DNA from: Micrasema longulum
Lineage: Eukaryota; Arthropoda; Insecta; Trichoptera; Brachycentridae
Length of the DNA: 64,000 bases
Reading direction: 5' to 3'
Assembly (NCBI GenBank): GCA_022494885.1
Contig: JAGVSM010003943.1
Location: forward strand, 248,001 to 312,000
Positions within the stretch are counted from its first letter, which is position 1, and every line of letters begins with the position of its first letter. The position numbers and the translations under genes are program-made. This document shows positions 37,301 through 40,214 of this stretch, piece by piece. The notes beneath the pieces were generated by a model, which saw only the letters and a list, made by a program, of their open reading frames with translations, ran no database searches and was not told the DNA's origin.

Positions 37301-38635
37301 ATTTCATATCTGTAGTTTTAAAAATAAATTTAAGGTTAAGTCGTATACCCGGTATTTTATTCTGGCTAAAAGCTTTAAATAACTTATTATTTACTTAATA
37401 TTTATTTATATATACGCCCAATGGGCTTTTTTATGGACAAATTTATACATAGAAAATTATTATAACAAAATTAGAAAGACTCGATGGTTTTTAGTAGACT
37501 TTGTGGGAGTGGAAGCGGGAGAGAGGTGTTTATAATTGAATTTGATTCAGTGATCGTTTGAAAGAAGACAACTTGTTATCAAAGAATTTAAGAATGGTAT
37601 GTTTGTTGGCAGACCTAAGAATTCTGGGCATAGGGGAATGAAAACCATAGTTAGTTCTATGGTTATCGGTATGAAAGAGTGAGTTTTGTCTGAGGTTTCT
37701 AGTTGGGATATTTAATTTTATTAAGCTCAGTAGTTCAGGCGCATCAAAGAGTGAGTTGAGAATTTTAATTTTAATATAAAATTAAGAAACGGAAAAATTC
37801 AAACACGTTCTTAAATGAGCACTTAACATCTTACTATATTTAAATAAGGTATAAAAGAGTAAAATTGGAACAAAACTTAAATGCTTGATTTCTTAAAACT
37901 GAGAGTTAAAGCTCTTTGCCAGTATACCCACGATATATTGTGTTGTGCACGTAATTGGTGCTGTGTTACGTTTATGTTTTTTTTTAAAAATAATATCACT
38001 GTAATTATACCAATATAGCACTGTGTGCACAACAATAAACTTAAATAAATAAAAATATATTCAAAAAATTAAGTCGAGAAGTTCAGAAAGTATGATGTGT
38101 TTTTTTTTTATCTCAATGTAAATATCTTTCCAGGTGCAAGTGCGCGGTCGCGAAACCGACGTGAACGAAGTTCTGGAGAACTTCACGAACATAGAGAAGG
38201 AATGCGAGGGGGCCAAGCACGCCGTGTCGGCCGAACTTCGCGAGAAGATCGCCAAACTGCGCGACGACTGGGAGTACGTGCGCGCGCGCGGCGAGCTGAC
38301 CCCGGACAACCGCGAGACCGCGCGCCGCGCCTCCGAATCCACCGCCCGCGACGGTGCCGCCGCGAAAGCCGCCACGATCACGGTCGAAAGGGTCCTTGTC
38401 GCGCCGGTGACCACTAAAGTGATGGTTGAAAAGGTCGTCGTGACGCCGGTGTCCCCGGCGTCTCCCTTGTCCCCTAAATTCCCCGCCGCCGATCGTCCGC
38501 CGACTAAAGAATCCGTCGCGCAATCGTTCGAAAGTCCTAAATCCGGGAGTAAGGTGCTGGCCCCCAAAGAACGCATTATTCCAATGACGCTAGAAGGGAC
38601 TCCAGAAAAAGATGCTGTCAAGCAAGCAGAATCAG
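1217..38635 (+). CDS. Dys: Dystrophin, central part (28 exons, partial at both ends)
   Basis: This entry gives the span of the spliced gene; each exon is listed separately. Dystrophin is a cytoskeletal linker that binds actin at its N-terminus and the dystroglycan complex at its C-terminus, with a spectrin-repeat rod between. The identification rests on colinear similarity to the start of the dystrophin rod: the end of CH2 (DVNT..DKKSIMMY), repeat 1 (ALEEVLTWLLEAEDRL, FHNHE, RVGAVLEEG), repeat 2 (FRQWLTQTEDRISRM, CVVVVDDD, LGERWCHTCQWTE), then a hinge-2-like KKPRLSG and more repeats. The join totals 8,631 nt, or 2,876 complete codons plus partial codons at both ends. Introns run from 75 nt to over 25 kb. 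The gene continues outside the window on both sides, so start codon, stop codon and C-terminal domains are absent. Residues in the middle (exons 18-19) are not spectrin-like. I am very sure of the family and less sure of the repeat numbering after repeat 3. Confidence 0.95.
1372..2013 (+). other. Intron 1
   Basis: This intron is 642 nt, AT-rich, with a good GTAAGA donor and a ccattttag acceptor. I see no repeat or ORF of note. Confidence 0.85.
2014..2190 (+). CDS. Dys: Dys exon 2: hinge 1 and first half of spectrin repeat 1
   Basis: 177 nt, phase 0 to 0, so it can be skipped in frame. The first 25 residues or so are Ser/Ala/Gly-rich linker. After that ALEEVLTWLLEAEDRL is the conserved helix A of dystrophin repeat 1, with its Trp-Leu-Leu-x-Ala-Glu-Asp signature, and FHNHE begins helix B. 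The donor is gag/gtaaga. Confidence 0.95.
2191..2642 (+). other. Intron 2
   Basis: 452 nt. It contains a repeat segment at about 2395-2530 (catca..cactttggagatcgacatc..tttaagaggc) that recurs in intron 5 at about 5285-5400, followed by a short gatgatgatgat run. A weak SINE box-B-like stretch lies near 2295-2310. The acceptor follows a long T run (tttttcaacag). Confidence 0.75.
2643..2875 (+). CDS. Dys: Dys exon 3: rest of spectrin repeat 1
   Basis: 233 nt, phase 0 to 2. It encodes FMLELSENQVRVGAVLEEG (helix B) and the RWEDLRLRAMDHQSQVHAAL segment (helix C), which align along the dystrophin R1 family without gaps. The final AG completes Arg with the first base of the next exon, giving F-R-Q-W. 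Confidence 0.95.
3035..3925. mobile_element. Inverted-repeat (MITE-like) element carrying a LINE insertion
   Basis: The left arm at about 3035-3098 contains accacttaccatc, then ctaccggtttcgagac. The right arm at about 3864-3925 carries the reverse complement of the same two blocks (gtctcgaaaccggtag, then ggtaagtggt). Arms are about 60 nt and imperfect. The LINE tail between the arms explains the long spacing. A related arm fragment occurs near 49200-49250. Confidence 0.65.
3130..3768 (+). mobile_element. 3' end of a CR1/Jockey-type LINE (reverse transcriptase tail)
   Basis: The translation near 3140-3290 reads LDKLEPRQNTCIRYIFGLRR.., and 3400-3505 gives AARLWNHLP..VSLFKSRLKKHLF and a stop. 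That is the usual C-terminal end of CR1/Jockey reverse transcriptases. The frame is broken between the two parts (premature stops). The 3' UTR ends with the ttggcaataagcctgccaatg signature and an aaataaataa tail. Related copies are at 28659-29085, 38700-39705 and, reversed, 49905-50216. Confidence 0.85.
3987..4171 (+). CDS. Dys: Dys exon 4: first half of spectrin repeat 2
   Basis: 185 nt, phase 2 to 1. It encodes QWLTQTEDRISRM (helix A) and SLVNLLANCVVVVDDD, the strongly conserved V-V-V-V-D segment of dystrophin repeat 2. The donor is g/gtgaga. A SINE fragment begins only about five bases into the intron. Confidence 0.95.
4172..4489 (+). other. Intron 4, almost entirely repeats
   Basis: 318 nt. 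4176-4270 matches the middle part of SINE family 2 (gtcctaggtttggttcctgg). 4399-4445 matches the monomer of the tandem array at 42900-43250 (gcaggcgctac..caggggtgg). Little unique intron remains apart from the splice signals. Confidence 0.75.
4176..4270 (+). mobile_element. SINE family 2 fragment abutting the exon-4 donor
   Basis: It carries a box-B-like ggtttggttcctgg followed by the family-2 body (tgattt..aaggtggttc..actgcaatatttcattgttcctgg). The same body occurs at 13985-14240. The tRNA-like head is missing, so the copy is 5' truncated at the splice donor. Confidence 0.75.
4490..4668 (+). CDS. Dys: Dys exon 5: end of repeat 2, start of repeat 3
   Basis: 179 nt, phase 1 to 0. It encodes LRALGERWCHTCQWTETQL, which matches the LxxLGDRWxxxxRWTE helix C of dystrophin R2. 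The next repeat begins with LLQSRWQSLDVQYTQLLHWI. The G from exon 4 plus GG gives Gly, which fits the homologous position. Confidence 0.95.
4669..5632 (+). other. Intron 5
   Basis: 964 nt. It contains a second copy of the intron-2 repeat (about 5285-5400: atcactttggaggagattgacatc..tatgtttaagag). It also has a short fragment near 5100-5175 with no clear homology. The acceptor has a very strong T tract (ttttttttctttttag). Confidence 0.75.
5633..5869 (+). CDS. Dys: Dys exon 6: spectrin repeat 3 region
   Basis: 237 nt, phase 0 to 0. It encodes a helical, Gln/Glu/Leu-rich stretch (IGEVLERIKQIQYVKHSMDMQ and the following residues) that continues the third repeat. It lacks a strong Trp, as is common in this diverged repeat. 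Confidence 0.9.
6011..6398 (+). CDS. Dys: Dys exon 7: hinge-2-like linker and start of next repeat
   Basis: 388 nt, phase 0 to 1. After DLGFEFNVKDYVSQD comes a Thr/Ser/Lys-rich linker (TTTIEKTITIKS, then SQSKKPRLSGD). Then comes the helical segment ALEEFDETFTALHNWLQVME. The order (Thr-rich, basic patch, then a repeat starting with ..LHxW) parallels the repeat 3/hinge 2/repeat 4 boundary in vertebrate dystrophin, an inference from position and composition. The upstream intron (5870-6010) is only 141 nt. Confidence 0.93.
6490..7242 (+). CDS. Dys: Dys exon 8: two to three spectrin repeats
   Basis: 753 nt, phase 1 to 1, 250 full codons. Continuous heptad-like helices with well placed Trp and Leu (LDGYKKWMECA, RLNELWQTTLKSM, FELDDLNTRWADVKMIL) mark spectrin repeats. 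No stop, no low-complexity run. The introns on both sides are about 90 nt (6399-6489 and 7243-7330). Confidence 0.93.
7331..7473 (+). CDS. Dys: Dys exon 9: start of a spectrin repeat
   Basis: 143 nt, phase 1 to 0. It encodes MLDEFDVESSNILSWLATVDKFVK, a helix A with the conserved Trp, then a short acidic loop. The donor is aat/gtaaga. The following intron (7474-7676, 203 nt) is simple AT-rich sequence. Confidence 0.93.
7677..8064 (+). CDS. Dys: Dys exon 10: spectrin repeats
   Basis: 388 nt, phase 0 to 1. Helix C of one repeat ends at ELNKQWKEIIDSANQHNEKL. The next repeat opens with FENWLNETEKEIP. The Trp spacing is as expected for the family. The acceptor is tcattcctag. Confidence 0.93.
8065..8531 (+). 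other. Intron 10 with MITE
   Basis: 467 nt. About 8125-8321 is a copy of the TIR element that also occurs at 35875-36300 and 46250-46435. The remainder is AT-rich. Confidence 0.8.
8125..8321. mobile_element. MITE with 'cacggtttttcagg' inverted ends (short copy)
   Basis: It begins cacggtttttcagggccag and ends with the near reverse complement (ctgaccctgaaaattgtgta). Inside are the shared blocks catcccttccgcaaa and ttttaaagcttaccatgagg. It is shorter than the 426-nt copy at 35875, with the centre deleted. Confidence 0.8.
8532..8646 (+). CDS. Dys: Dys exon 11: helix C of a spectrin repeat
   Basis: 115 nt, phase 1 to 2. It encodes LARRFTHLNARWTQVTDSI, a typical helix C with its Trp. I place the donor at aa/gtaagt, which leaves AA to join the G of the next exon (Lys). 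Confidence 0.92.
8647..9609 (+). other. Intron 11
   Basis: 963 nt, strongly AT-rich with aaatataaat micro-repeats (about 8996-9045). I see no clear transposon. Confidence 0.8.
9610..9754 (+). CDS. Dys: Dys exon 12: start of a spectrin repeat
   Basis: 145 nt, phase 2 to 0. It encodes IQEASHEYGELRAWLTQEKSW (helix A with Trp) and an acidic loop (DPADAEEISDELY). The donor is ttac/gtaagt. All nine exons after this one start and end in phase 0. Confidence 0.92.
10560..10750 (-). mobile_element. tRNA-like SINE (minus strand)
   Basis: On the minus strand it starts gggctgtggtcccgtggc and includes a box-B-like region (ggaggttcgtagcccac). The body (ttggtgaccatttttaatgag on +) matches 42245-42290. Head and body together suggest a SINE family distinct from families 1 and 2. 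Confidence 0.6.
10805..11070 (+). mobile_element. SINE-like repeat, copy 1
   Basis: It begins with the SINE 5' module (gagtactctcaggtaaaaatcc), then tRNA-like gtcggtctcatggtgtactgg, then an AAAT run and gcgatatcacg..gtctccgtaaatgta. The 15190-15400 segment is its reverse complement in the same block order. Confidence 0.65.
11337..11489 (+). CDS. Dys: Dys exon 13: rod segment
   Basis: 153 nt, phase 0 to 0. It encodes DIENYVRNHSDDRLSRIQSV.. and a helix ending VEGVTSRWHALNKQ, whose Trp marks helix C. The donor is cag/gtttga, weaker than average. Confidence 0.92.
11490..12678 (+). other. Intron 13
   Basis: 1,189 nt. A less AT-rich island at about 12005-12175 contains cgcgggcgaaagaaccgc and ctgttcgcgcgtgtgacgc. 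It has an open frame at 12047-12289 but no convincing splice sites. The rest is AT-rich. Confidence 0.75.
12679..12840 (+). CDS. Dys: Dys exon 14: rod segment
   Basis: 162 nt, phase 0 to 0. It encodes QLLETSVNEATKYEVSIVNI then QQWIQNTNMRLNNRL, the start of a repeat with its Trp. The acceptor is tccactag and the donor cag/gtttgt. Confidence 0.92.
12841..13505 (+). other. Intron 14
   Basis: 665 nt. 13255-13410 is a SINE family 2 fragment (ctctaggtcacagaggtctg, then the ctggatgggctgaaacataa body). The rest is AT-rich, ending in a ttttttttgtcatatag acceptor. Confidence 0.75.
13506..13634 (+). CDS. Dys: Dys exon 15: rod helix
   Basis: 129 nt, phase 0 to 0. It encodes a Glu/Lys/Gln-rich helix (KLAEEFETQRLALKEMEGQV, ending LKEQLNLLQ). 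The donor is cag/gtattc. Confidence 0.92.
13860..14240 (+). mobile_element. SINE family 2, near full length
   Basis: The order is a 5' module (gttctgtgtgagaaacagaa.. to ggaaatcgagtcgagataag), a tRNA-like head (ttgtttagcggttggcgc, box B ggttcaattcctgg) and a body (gggctgaaacataagactga). It ends ..ccacatggtgcggataggg. The 5' module also precedes the head at 16010-16205 and 51490-51960, so it is part of the element. Confidence 0.8.
15190..15400 (-). mobile_element. SINE-like repeat, copy 2
   Basis: It is the reverse complement of 10850-11070 in the same block order: cacggagactgg, gcgatatcacg, catgataaaa, aatttattta, then caccatgaggccgac. Confidence 0.65.
15709..15888 (+). CDS. Dys: Dys exon 16: rod segment with a Gly-6 run
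   Basis: 180 nt, phase 0 to 0. It encodes SFTSLEGLLESFT, six glycines (15751-15768), then an Arg/Leu/Glu helix (RLARALRELRAVYRGCDLLE). The glycine run would break a spectrin helix and probably marks a flexible loop. The donor is ttg/gtgaga. Confidence 0.9.
15889..16885 (+). other. Intron 16
   Basis: 997 nt. 16010-16205 is SINE family 2 (5' module plus a degraded head, ggtctcaggttcgatg). The rest, about 16210-16885, is AT-rich and unremarkable. The acceptor is gcacttatcag. Confidence 0.75.
16886..17500 (+). CDS. Dys: Dys exon 17: spectrin repeats before the disordered insert
   Basis: 615 nt, phase 0 to 0, 205 codons. It encodes helices with the repeat pattern (LLSLNKWLDSLVGSM, KTNERWELLKL) and ends with KNVDKVQEAEKWNILLKRIE. 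The donor gag/gtaagt is near perfect. I see no low complexity here; the change of character comes only in exon 18. Confidence 0.93.
17501..19426 (+). other. Intron 17 with a long hairpin
   Basis: 1,926 nt, AT-rich. The one structured feature is the 160-nt inverted repeat at 18198-18357. Nothing else is recognisable. Confidence 0.8.
18198..18357. repeat. Near-perfect hairpin of repeat family H
   Basis: The left arm 18198-18275 and right arm 18281-18357 are inverted copies of about 77 nt with very few mismatches, around a 5-nt loop. The arms carry the family blocks ggaaaacatttttgagaagg and gtctaggcatttaca. The same blocks occur at 23750-23930, 24130-24330, 58590-58690, 62030-62270, 62940-63100, 63300-63520 and 63895-64000. 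The nearly identical arms suggest a young insertion or recent inversion. Confidence 0.85.
19427..20947 (+). CDS. Dys: Dys exon 18: large disordered, acidic rod insert
   Basis: 1,521 nt, phase 0 to 0, 507 codons in a single exon. The composition differs from the other exons: rich in Ser, Thr, Asp, Glu, Asn, Pro and Val, with no regular Trp and no heptads. Features I can see are acidic clusters (IIDTETESPADSDVEERQ; VFSDDEEDMTLSPQES), a basic phospho-type site GILKRRKSSNDSEND (from 20309) and Thr/Pro repeats PSTPPSTPSVEVPF. It is expected to be unstructured. The frame is clean throughout and the donor is aag/gtacat. Vertebrate dystrophin has no hinge of this size. Confidence 0.9.
21117..21794 (+). 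CDS. Dys: Dys exon 19: Ser-Pro-rich disordered insert
   Basis: 678 nt, phase 0 to 0, 226 codons. It continues the insert. Ser-Pro and Thr-Pro pairs are dense (LSPKM, SSPKEQPKSPGTK, SPLPKPKYKAPGVPLSP, SPSPSVSMESPLTP, SPVSPRESE), and basic-proline stretches resemble SH3 ligands. It returns to acidic helical sequence near the end (DDELVQFELEAVQMMRRMD). The upstream intron (20948-21116) is 169 nt. Confidence 0.9.
21878..22381 (+). CDS. Dys: Dys exon 20: return to spectrin repeats
   Basis: 504 nt, phase 0 to 0, 168 codons. The first 35 residues or so link from the insert. Then KYQDKLRNKWSKVMSEIE (helix C with Trp) and LRNDLQNWLNEIHTEL (helix A of the next repeat) restore the rod pattern. The intron before it is 83 nt. 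Confidence 0.93.
22457..22603 (+). CDS. Dys: Dys exon 21: rod helix and loop
   Basis: 147 nt, phase 0 to 0. It encodes KINKVREAVSTISRQLHSHP and an acidic loop (YDEFPQQEDSLL). It is the last of nine consecutive exons with phase 0 on both sides. The flanking introns are 75 and 82 nt. Confidence 0.92.
22686..22861 (+). CDS. Dys: Dys exon 22: spectrin helices B and C
   Basis: 176 nt, phase 0 to 2. It encodes Lys/Glu-rich helices ending VLDKLKEEWTTVNKALKERN with the helix C Trp. AG joins the A of exon 23 to give Arg. Confidence 0.93.
22938..23094 (+). CDS. Dys: Dys exon 23: start of a spectrin repeat
   Basis: 157 nt, phase 2 to 0. It encodes LYTNLEQFGEWLDQADRMAL, a clear helix A with the W-L-x-x-A-D pattern. 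The donor is cag/gtaagt and the upstream intron is 76 nt. Confidence 0.93.
23173..23333 (+). CDS. Dys: Dys exon 24: end of that repeat
   Basis: 161 nt, phase 0 to 2. It encodes ..IKEQVEILKERWLQLTNKMN, a canonical helix C. The acceptor is ttgtttaag with only a short pyrimidine tract. The upstream intron is 78 nt. Confidence 0.93.
23334..24481 (+). other. Intron 24 with inverted copies of repeat family H
   Basis: 1,148 nt. Family H copies at about 23750-23930 and 24130-24330 face each other and could pair. The last 75 bases before the acceptor (about 24407-24460) translate as NNVGPNIGPCGTPTE, resembling a LINE-encoded GP..GPCGTP motif. Confidence 0.75.
23690..24330. repeat. Repeat family H, convergent pair
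   Basis: The left copy reads ccaaatgtttgcagactggc..gtctaggcatttacaggg..cactttacacactgtg. The right copy is its reverse complement (cacagtgtgtaaagtggc..ccctgtaaatgcctagac..). The middle (cttttgtgaagtaaaagagc..gggtgagattcatcccgc) recurs reversed at 63170-63280, so the whole assembly is one longer inverted-repeat element. Confidence 0.8.
24482..24641 (+). CDS. Dys: Dys exon 25: start of a rod repeat
   Basis: 160 nt, phase 2 to 0. It encodes HLMKEGASNWLQSTHNCLQQ (helix A with Trp) and a loop. The acceptor is ctcttattgcag and the donor aag/gtaata. It precedes a 9.2-kb intron. Confidence 0.92.
24980..25260 (+). mobile_element. 3' end of an RTE-type LINE
   Basis: The translation CIRREYLEDLLEDVRCSSYV and RAAQDREEWRRRMEVIAASQ followed by a stop has the A-x-D-R-x-x-W-R signature that ends many RTE-like reverse transcriptases. 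A gatgatgatgac tail follows. Confidence 0.7.
25375..25790 (-). mobile_element. LINE reverse-transcriptase tail (minus strand), copy 1
   Basis: The minus-strand frame 25445-25738 reads RRNKSDLIVLFKILNSLFDA.., which resembles the C-terminal LDLLFLYKLLNG..P.LL motif of CR1/Jockey elements. A copy of over 300 nt with few differences lies at 37455-37775, also on the minus strand. Confidence 0.8.
26472..26665 (-). mobile_element. SINE family 2 (minus strand)
   Basis: Its blocks reverse-match 13860-14020 and 51490-51740: gacctgaagtatggcaggcg, ccaaccactacactgc, cttatctccacccgat and acagaactgtgttctttatc. It lacks the 3' body. Confidence 0.75.
26803..28452. mobile_element. DNA transposon remnant with 'tagggttgcca' ends
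   Basis: The left end tagggttaccagatttcg and the right end cgaatggcaaccctac are inverted. Both sides carry gggacg..gggat blocks in the first 60 bases. The interior of about 1.6 kb has no long ORF, and its repeated cgagacggtac/ctaccgatctgtaccgatc motifs suggest internal rearrangement. I cannot assign a superfamily. Confidence 0.6.
28659..29085 (+). mobile_element. LINE 3' end, related to 3130-3768
   Basis: It starts ctcttaatacccatccacag and carries the same ..RLWNHLPS..SLFKSRLKKHL coding tail, then the ttggcaataagcccgccaat signature and an aaataaataa tail. It is 5' truncated. Confidence 0.85.
30030..30290. mobile_element. Inverted-repeat (MITE-like) element, about 260 nt
   Basis: Left arm attataaataaacttatcaa..cttcttggtttagtttt (about 30035-30085). 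Right arm aaaactaaaccaagaag..ttgataagtttatttataat (about 30233-30280). Arms are about 50 nt and almost perfect. Confidence 0.8.
31140..31250 (+). mobile_element. LINE 3' terminus
   Basis: It contains ggttggctggaggatattgc, ttagcaataagtccgcc and an aaataaataaataaata tail. These are the same signature blocks as the other LINE tails, with more divergence. Confidence 0.7.
31440..31845 (+). mobile_element. LINE reverse-transcriptase tail, second family, copy 1
   Basis: The translation reads NTRISEKYHIQPSKTRQGQS, RLINHGLK, a stop, then YNKLPDKTKQM, the common end of non-LTR reverse transcriptases. A second copy at 48210-48590 is closely similar. The stop within it shows decay. Confidence 0.8.
32280..32762 (+). 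promoter_or_regulatory. Dys: Candidate internal promoter and alternative first exon (speculative)
   Basis: This stretch is unique-looking and richer in G+C and CpG than the intron around it (ctccgcgcgcgtag; cgcttcacgcgatc; tacatcgcgg). An ATG at 32706 with A at -3 opens MSELKSYFREITATRQYYP. It runs to ccg/gttcgt at 32762 in phase 0, as needed to join exon 26. Insect dystrophin genes are known to use internal promoters for shorter forms. The donor is weak and no TATA or initiator is decisive, so this is only a candidate. Confidence 0.25.
33821..33931 (+). CDS. Dys: Dys exon 26: short rod helix
   Basis: 111 nt, phase 0 to 0, 37 codons. It encodes the charged helix AREEELSTKRKDMEVLRKNK and ..ASAQAQIEK. 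It is isolated between introns of 9.2 and 2.5 kb, but phase, clean borders (ttaacag; aag/gtaata) and composition support it. Confidence 0.88.
33995..34775 (+). repeat. Lepidopteran-type dispersed repeat with inserted LINE tail
   Basis: It begins ttcgaatgtgtgtttgtatg..ttccttcaagtcgg, with repeated attgccgg and aacgtgattttttgtgta blocks. It ends with the well known ccacgcgagcgaagccgcgg tail. The part at about 34450-34745 (ccctccgggcgtttttg, then an aaataaataaata tail) looks like a separate retroelement 3' end inserted in it. Confidence 0.7.
35276..35874 (+). mobile_element. Internally deleted mariner-like element
   Basis: The ends tacgaggcatattcagaaag and ctttctttatattcctcgta are inverted and typical of mariner, with a TA target. 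A transposase N-terminal piece lies at 35447-35542 (helix-turn-helix-like AVIRFLFAEGKTPTEV, then a stop). A C-terminal piece at about 35604-35768 has SYEKGIKNLVPR and GDCVEK, corresponding to the mariner C-terminal FY..GI..L and GDYVEK pattern. The catalytic middle is gone, and a stop splits the C-terminal piece. It cannot make transposase. Confidence 0.85.
35875..36300. mobile_element. MITE with 'cacggtttttcagg' inverted ends (long copy)
   Basis: Left end cacacggtttttcaggacca; right end tctgaccctgaaaaaccgtg. The arms are long: the next blocks gcgaaacttcagag, aaatgga/tccattt-like and cttccgcaaacccctac also recur inverted (gtaggggtttgtggaggg). This is the most complete copy in the window (426 nt). 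Confidence 0.85.
36413..36589 (+). CDS. Dys: Dys exon 27: rod repeat
   Basis: 177 nt, phase 0 to 0. It encodes ASTNLAGHKEYITSKLAAVN and GARLDSVISWVMETKTRI (helix A with Trp), then a Lys-rich stretch. The acceptor tatgtttaag and the donor atg/gtattt are both weaker than average. Codon third positions are already more G/C-rich than in earlier exons. Confidence 0.9.
36840..36930 (+). mobile_element. RTE-type LINE 3' fragment
   Basis: The translation EEARYVCNDRVMWRSIISAY has the DR..WR..I signature of RTE-like C-termini. The nucleotide block gtgatgtggcgttctatcat..ctatccttacggggaaac recurs, diverged, at 55520-55580. Confidence 0.65.
37455..37775 (-). mobile_element. LINE reverse-transcriptase tail (minus strand), copy 2
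   Basis: Over about 320 nt it is nearly identical to 25395-25690 (gaaagactcgatggttt..gcatcaaagagtgagttgag). It is preceded at 37420-37440 by cgcccaatgggctttttt, a retroelement 3' signature on the minus strand. Confidence 0.8.
38134..38635 (+). CDS. Dys: Dys exon 28: rod end and GC-rich disordered segment
   Basis: 502 nt, phase 0 to 1, 167 codons plus one base. The first 60 residues or so are helical (TDVNEVLENFTNIEKECEGA, KIAKLRDDWEYVRARGEL, helix C with Trp). After that comes an Ala/Val/Pro/Ser-rich linker (TPVSPASPLSPKFPAADRPP, then FESPKSGSKVLAPKER). Base use is unlike the other exons: 38281-38340 has 48 G or C in 60 by my count, with about 15 CpG. The AT level recovers by about 38570. 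The donor is g/gtagga. Confidence 0.92.
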
Positions 38636-38699
38636 GTAGGATTCCATTGCATTTTTAATTGTTACGGCTTCAATATTTTAAATAGTAATAAATTTAAAC

Positions 38700-39705
38700 G
38701 ACTTCAGAATACGTGCGTTAGGTATTTTTTGGTTTAAGGAAATATTTATGATCACATATCTGATTACCGTAGGCAACTGAAATGGCTCAAAATTAGACAG
38801 CGGAGAGACTTTCACTCCTCTCACTTCTGTTCACTGTACTTCATAGTCCTAACGCACCTATATACCTCTATGAAAAAATCAACGCTTATCAGTTAATGGC
38901 TTACCTCTTCGTTCTAATTCTCAAAGCACCCTCTCAATACCCATCCACAATTCCTCTTTCTTTTCTAACTCATATAGTGTCCCAGCGGCTCGACTGTGAA
39001 ATCATCTCCCATCTACTATCAAAGATGTTACTACAGTATCTCTGTTCAAATCACATCTGAAGAAACATCTCCCTTCTCTTCCTTAATTTCTCCTCCTTTC
39101 CCCTTTCTTCCTTTTTACCGCTGTGTAATATTATTGATTTATGGTATTTATATATACCGTGTTCTTTAAACCCTGTCACATCCAAAACGACGATCAGTCT
39201 GGGCAAGAAGACATATTAGCATATTTAAAATAATAATTAGAACAAAGAAAACTTTTCAAAATAAAATATTAAAAAAAACAAATGGTTTCTTACTTCTACA
39301 AGGGGAGAAGTGAGGGGAGCTCGGACGCGCAGTTTTCGGCGTATCAGACTCCCCCCTCCCACTCCTCCCTCCACCCCTCCTCGTTTTACCACTGCATAAG
39401 TAAGCAAACATTTGCTTTTTTAAAATTTATTCGTTGTAAAAAAATATTTTGATGTGCCAATATGTCTTCTTGCTCATACTGATCATCCTGGTTTCGGATG
39501 TGACAGAGTGTTATGAACACCCTGTATACAAATACGGTAATTTCTATTTTTGTATATAATTGGCTTTTTATTTTCTATTGAATATGTTTTGTGGCTTGAA
39601 TTATGTAAATAAAACTTTTATTTTATTGGTTGGTTGGAATAAATTGCCATTTGGCAATAAGCCCGCCAATGTACAATTTACATTATGTACTAGAAGTTAA
39701 ATAAA
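38700..39705 (+). mobile_element. LINE 3' end interrupted by a MITE
   Basis: The coding tail (TRQLKWLK-like, then ..SLFKSHLKKHL region) and 3' UTR are related to 3130-3768. Sequence from 39157 to 39524 is a MITE inserted in the UTR. After it the UTR resumes at tatacaaatacgg and ends with ttggcaataagcccgccaat. Confidence 0.85.
39157..39524. mobile_element. Hairpin MITE, copy 1
   Basis: The ends ccgtgttctttaaaccctgt and gtgttatgaacaccctg are inverted. Inner blocks gggcaagaagacatattagc and ccaatatgtcttcttgctca extend the arms to over 70 nt. The insertion target is TATA within the LINE UTR. Confidence 0.85.
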
Positions 39706-39842
39706 CATCAGTTAAACGATCAAAATGATCAAAGCATGTCGTGCCTTCGTTTCGCGAAGTCAAAATAATTGATCACATCCCTTTCTAACATCTAACTCTA
39801 CACAATGAGGAAGTTCGGTTGTTTAAAAAATATGTATATATA

Positions 39843-40214
39843 CAGGGTGTTCTTTAAACCCTGTCACATCCAAAACCACGATGATCAGTATGGGCAAGAA
39901 GACATATTAGCATATTGAAAAAAATATTTAGAACGAAGAAATTTAAAAAAAAGAAAATATTGAAAAAACAAATGGTTGCTTACTTCTGCAGGGGAGAAGC
40001 GAGGGGGGCGCGGCGGCGCGGTTAACGGTGTATCAGACTTCTCCTCCCCCCTCCTCGTTTCTCCCCTGCAGAAGTAAGCAACCTTTTGTTTTTTTATATA
40101 TTTCATTTTTGTAAATTTTATTCGTTTTAAAAAAATATTTTAATGTGCCAATATGTCTTCTTGCTCATACTGATCATCGTGCTTTCGGATGTGACAGGGT
40201 TTAAAGAACACCCT
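39843..40214. mobile_element. Hairpin MITE, copy 2
   Basis: The ends cagggtgttctttaaaccc and gggtttaaagaacaccct are almost perfect inverted repeats. The centre is also inverted (cttctgcaggggagaagcga / tcgtttctcccctgcagaag), so nearly the whole element can fold into one hairpin. It is flanked by TATATA on both sides. It lies about 320 bases after copy 1. Confidence 0.88.

Larger units (their letters stand above)
36590..38133 (+). other. Intron 27
   Basis: 1,544 nt. 36840-36930 resembles an RTE-type LINE end (NDRVMWRSIISAYP). 37455-37775 is a reversed LINE tail. A 16-nt A run lies near 37030. The rest is AT-rich. Confidence 0.75.

Noticed and set aside
38061..38621. Long open frames on the minus strand and in a second + frame over exon 28
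   Set aside because: They are shadows created by the GC-rich codons of exon 28, which alone continues the dystrophin frame with proper splice sites.
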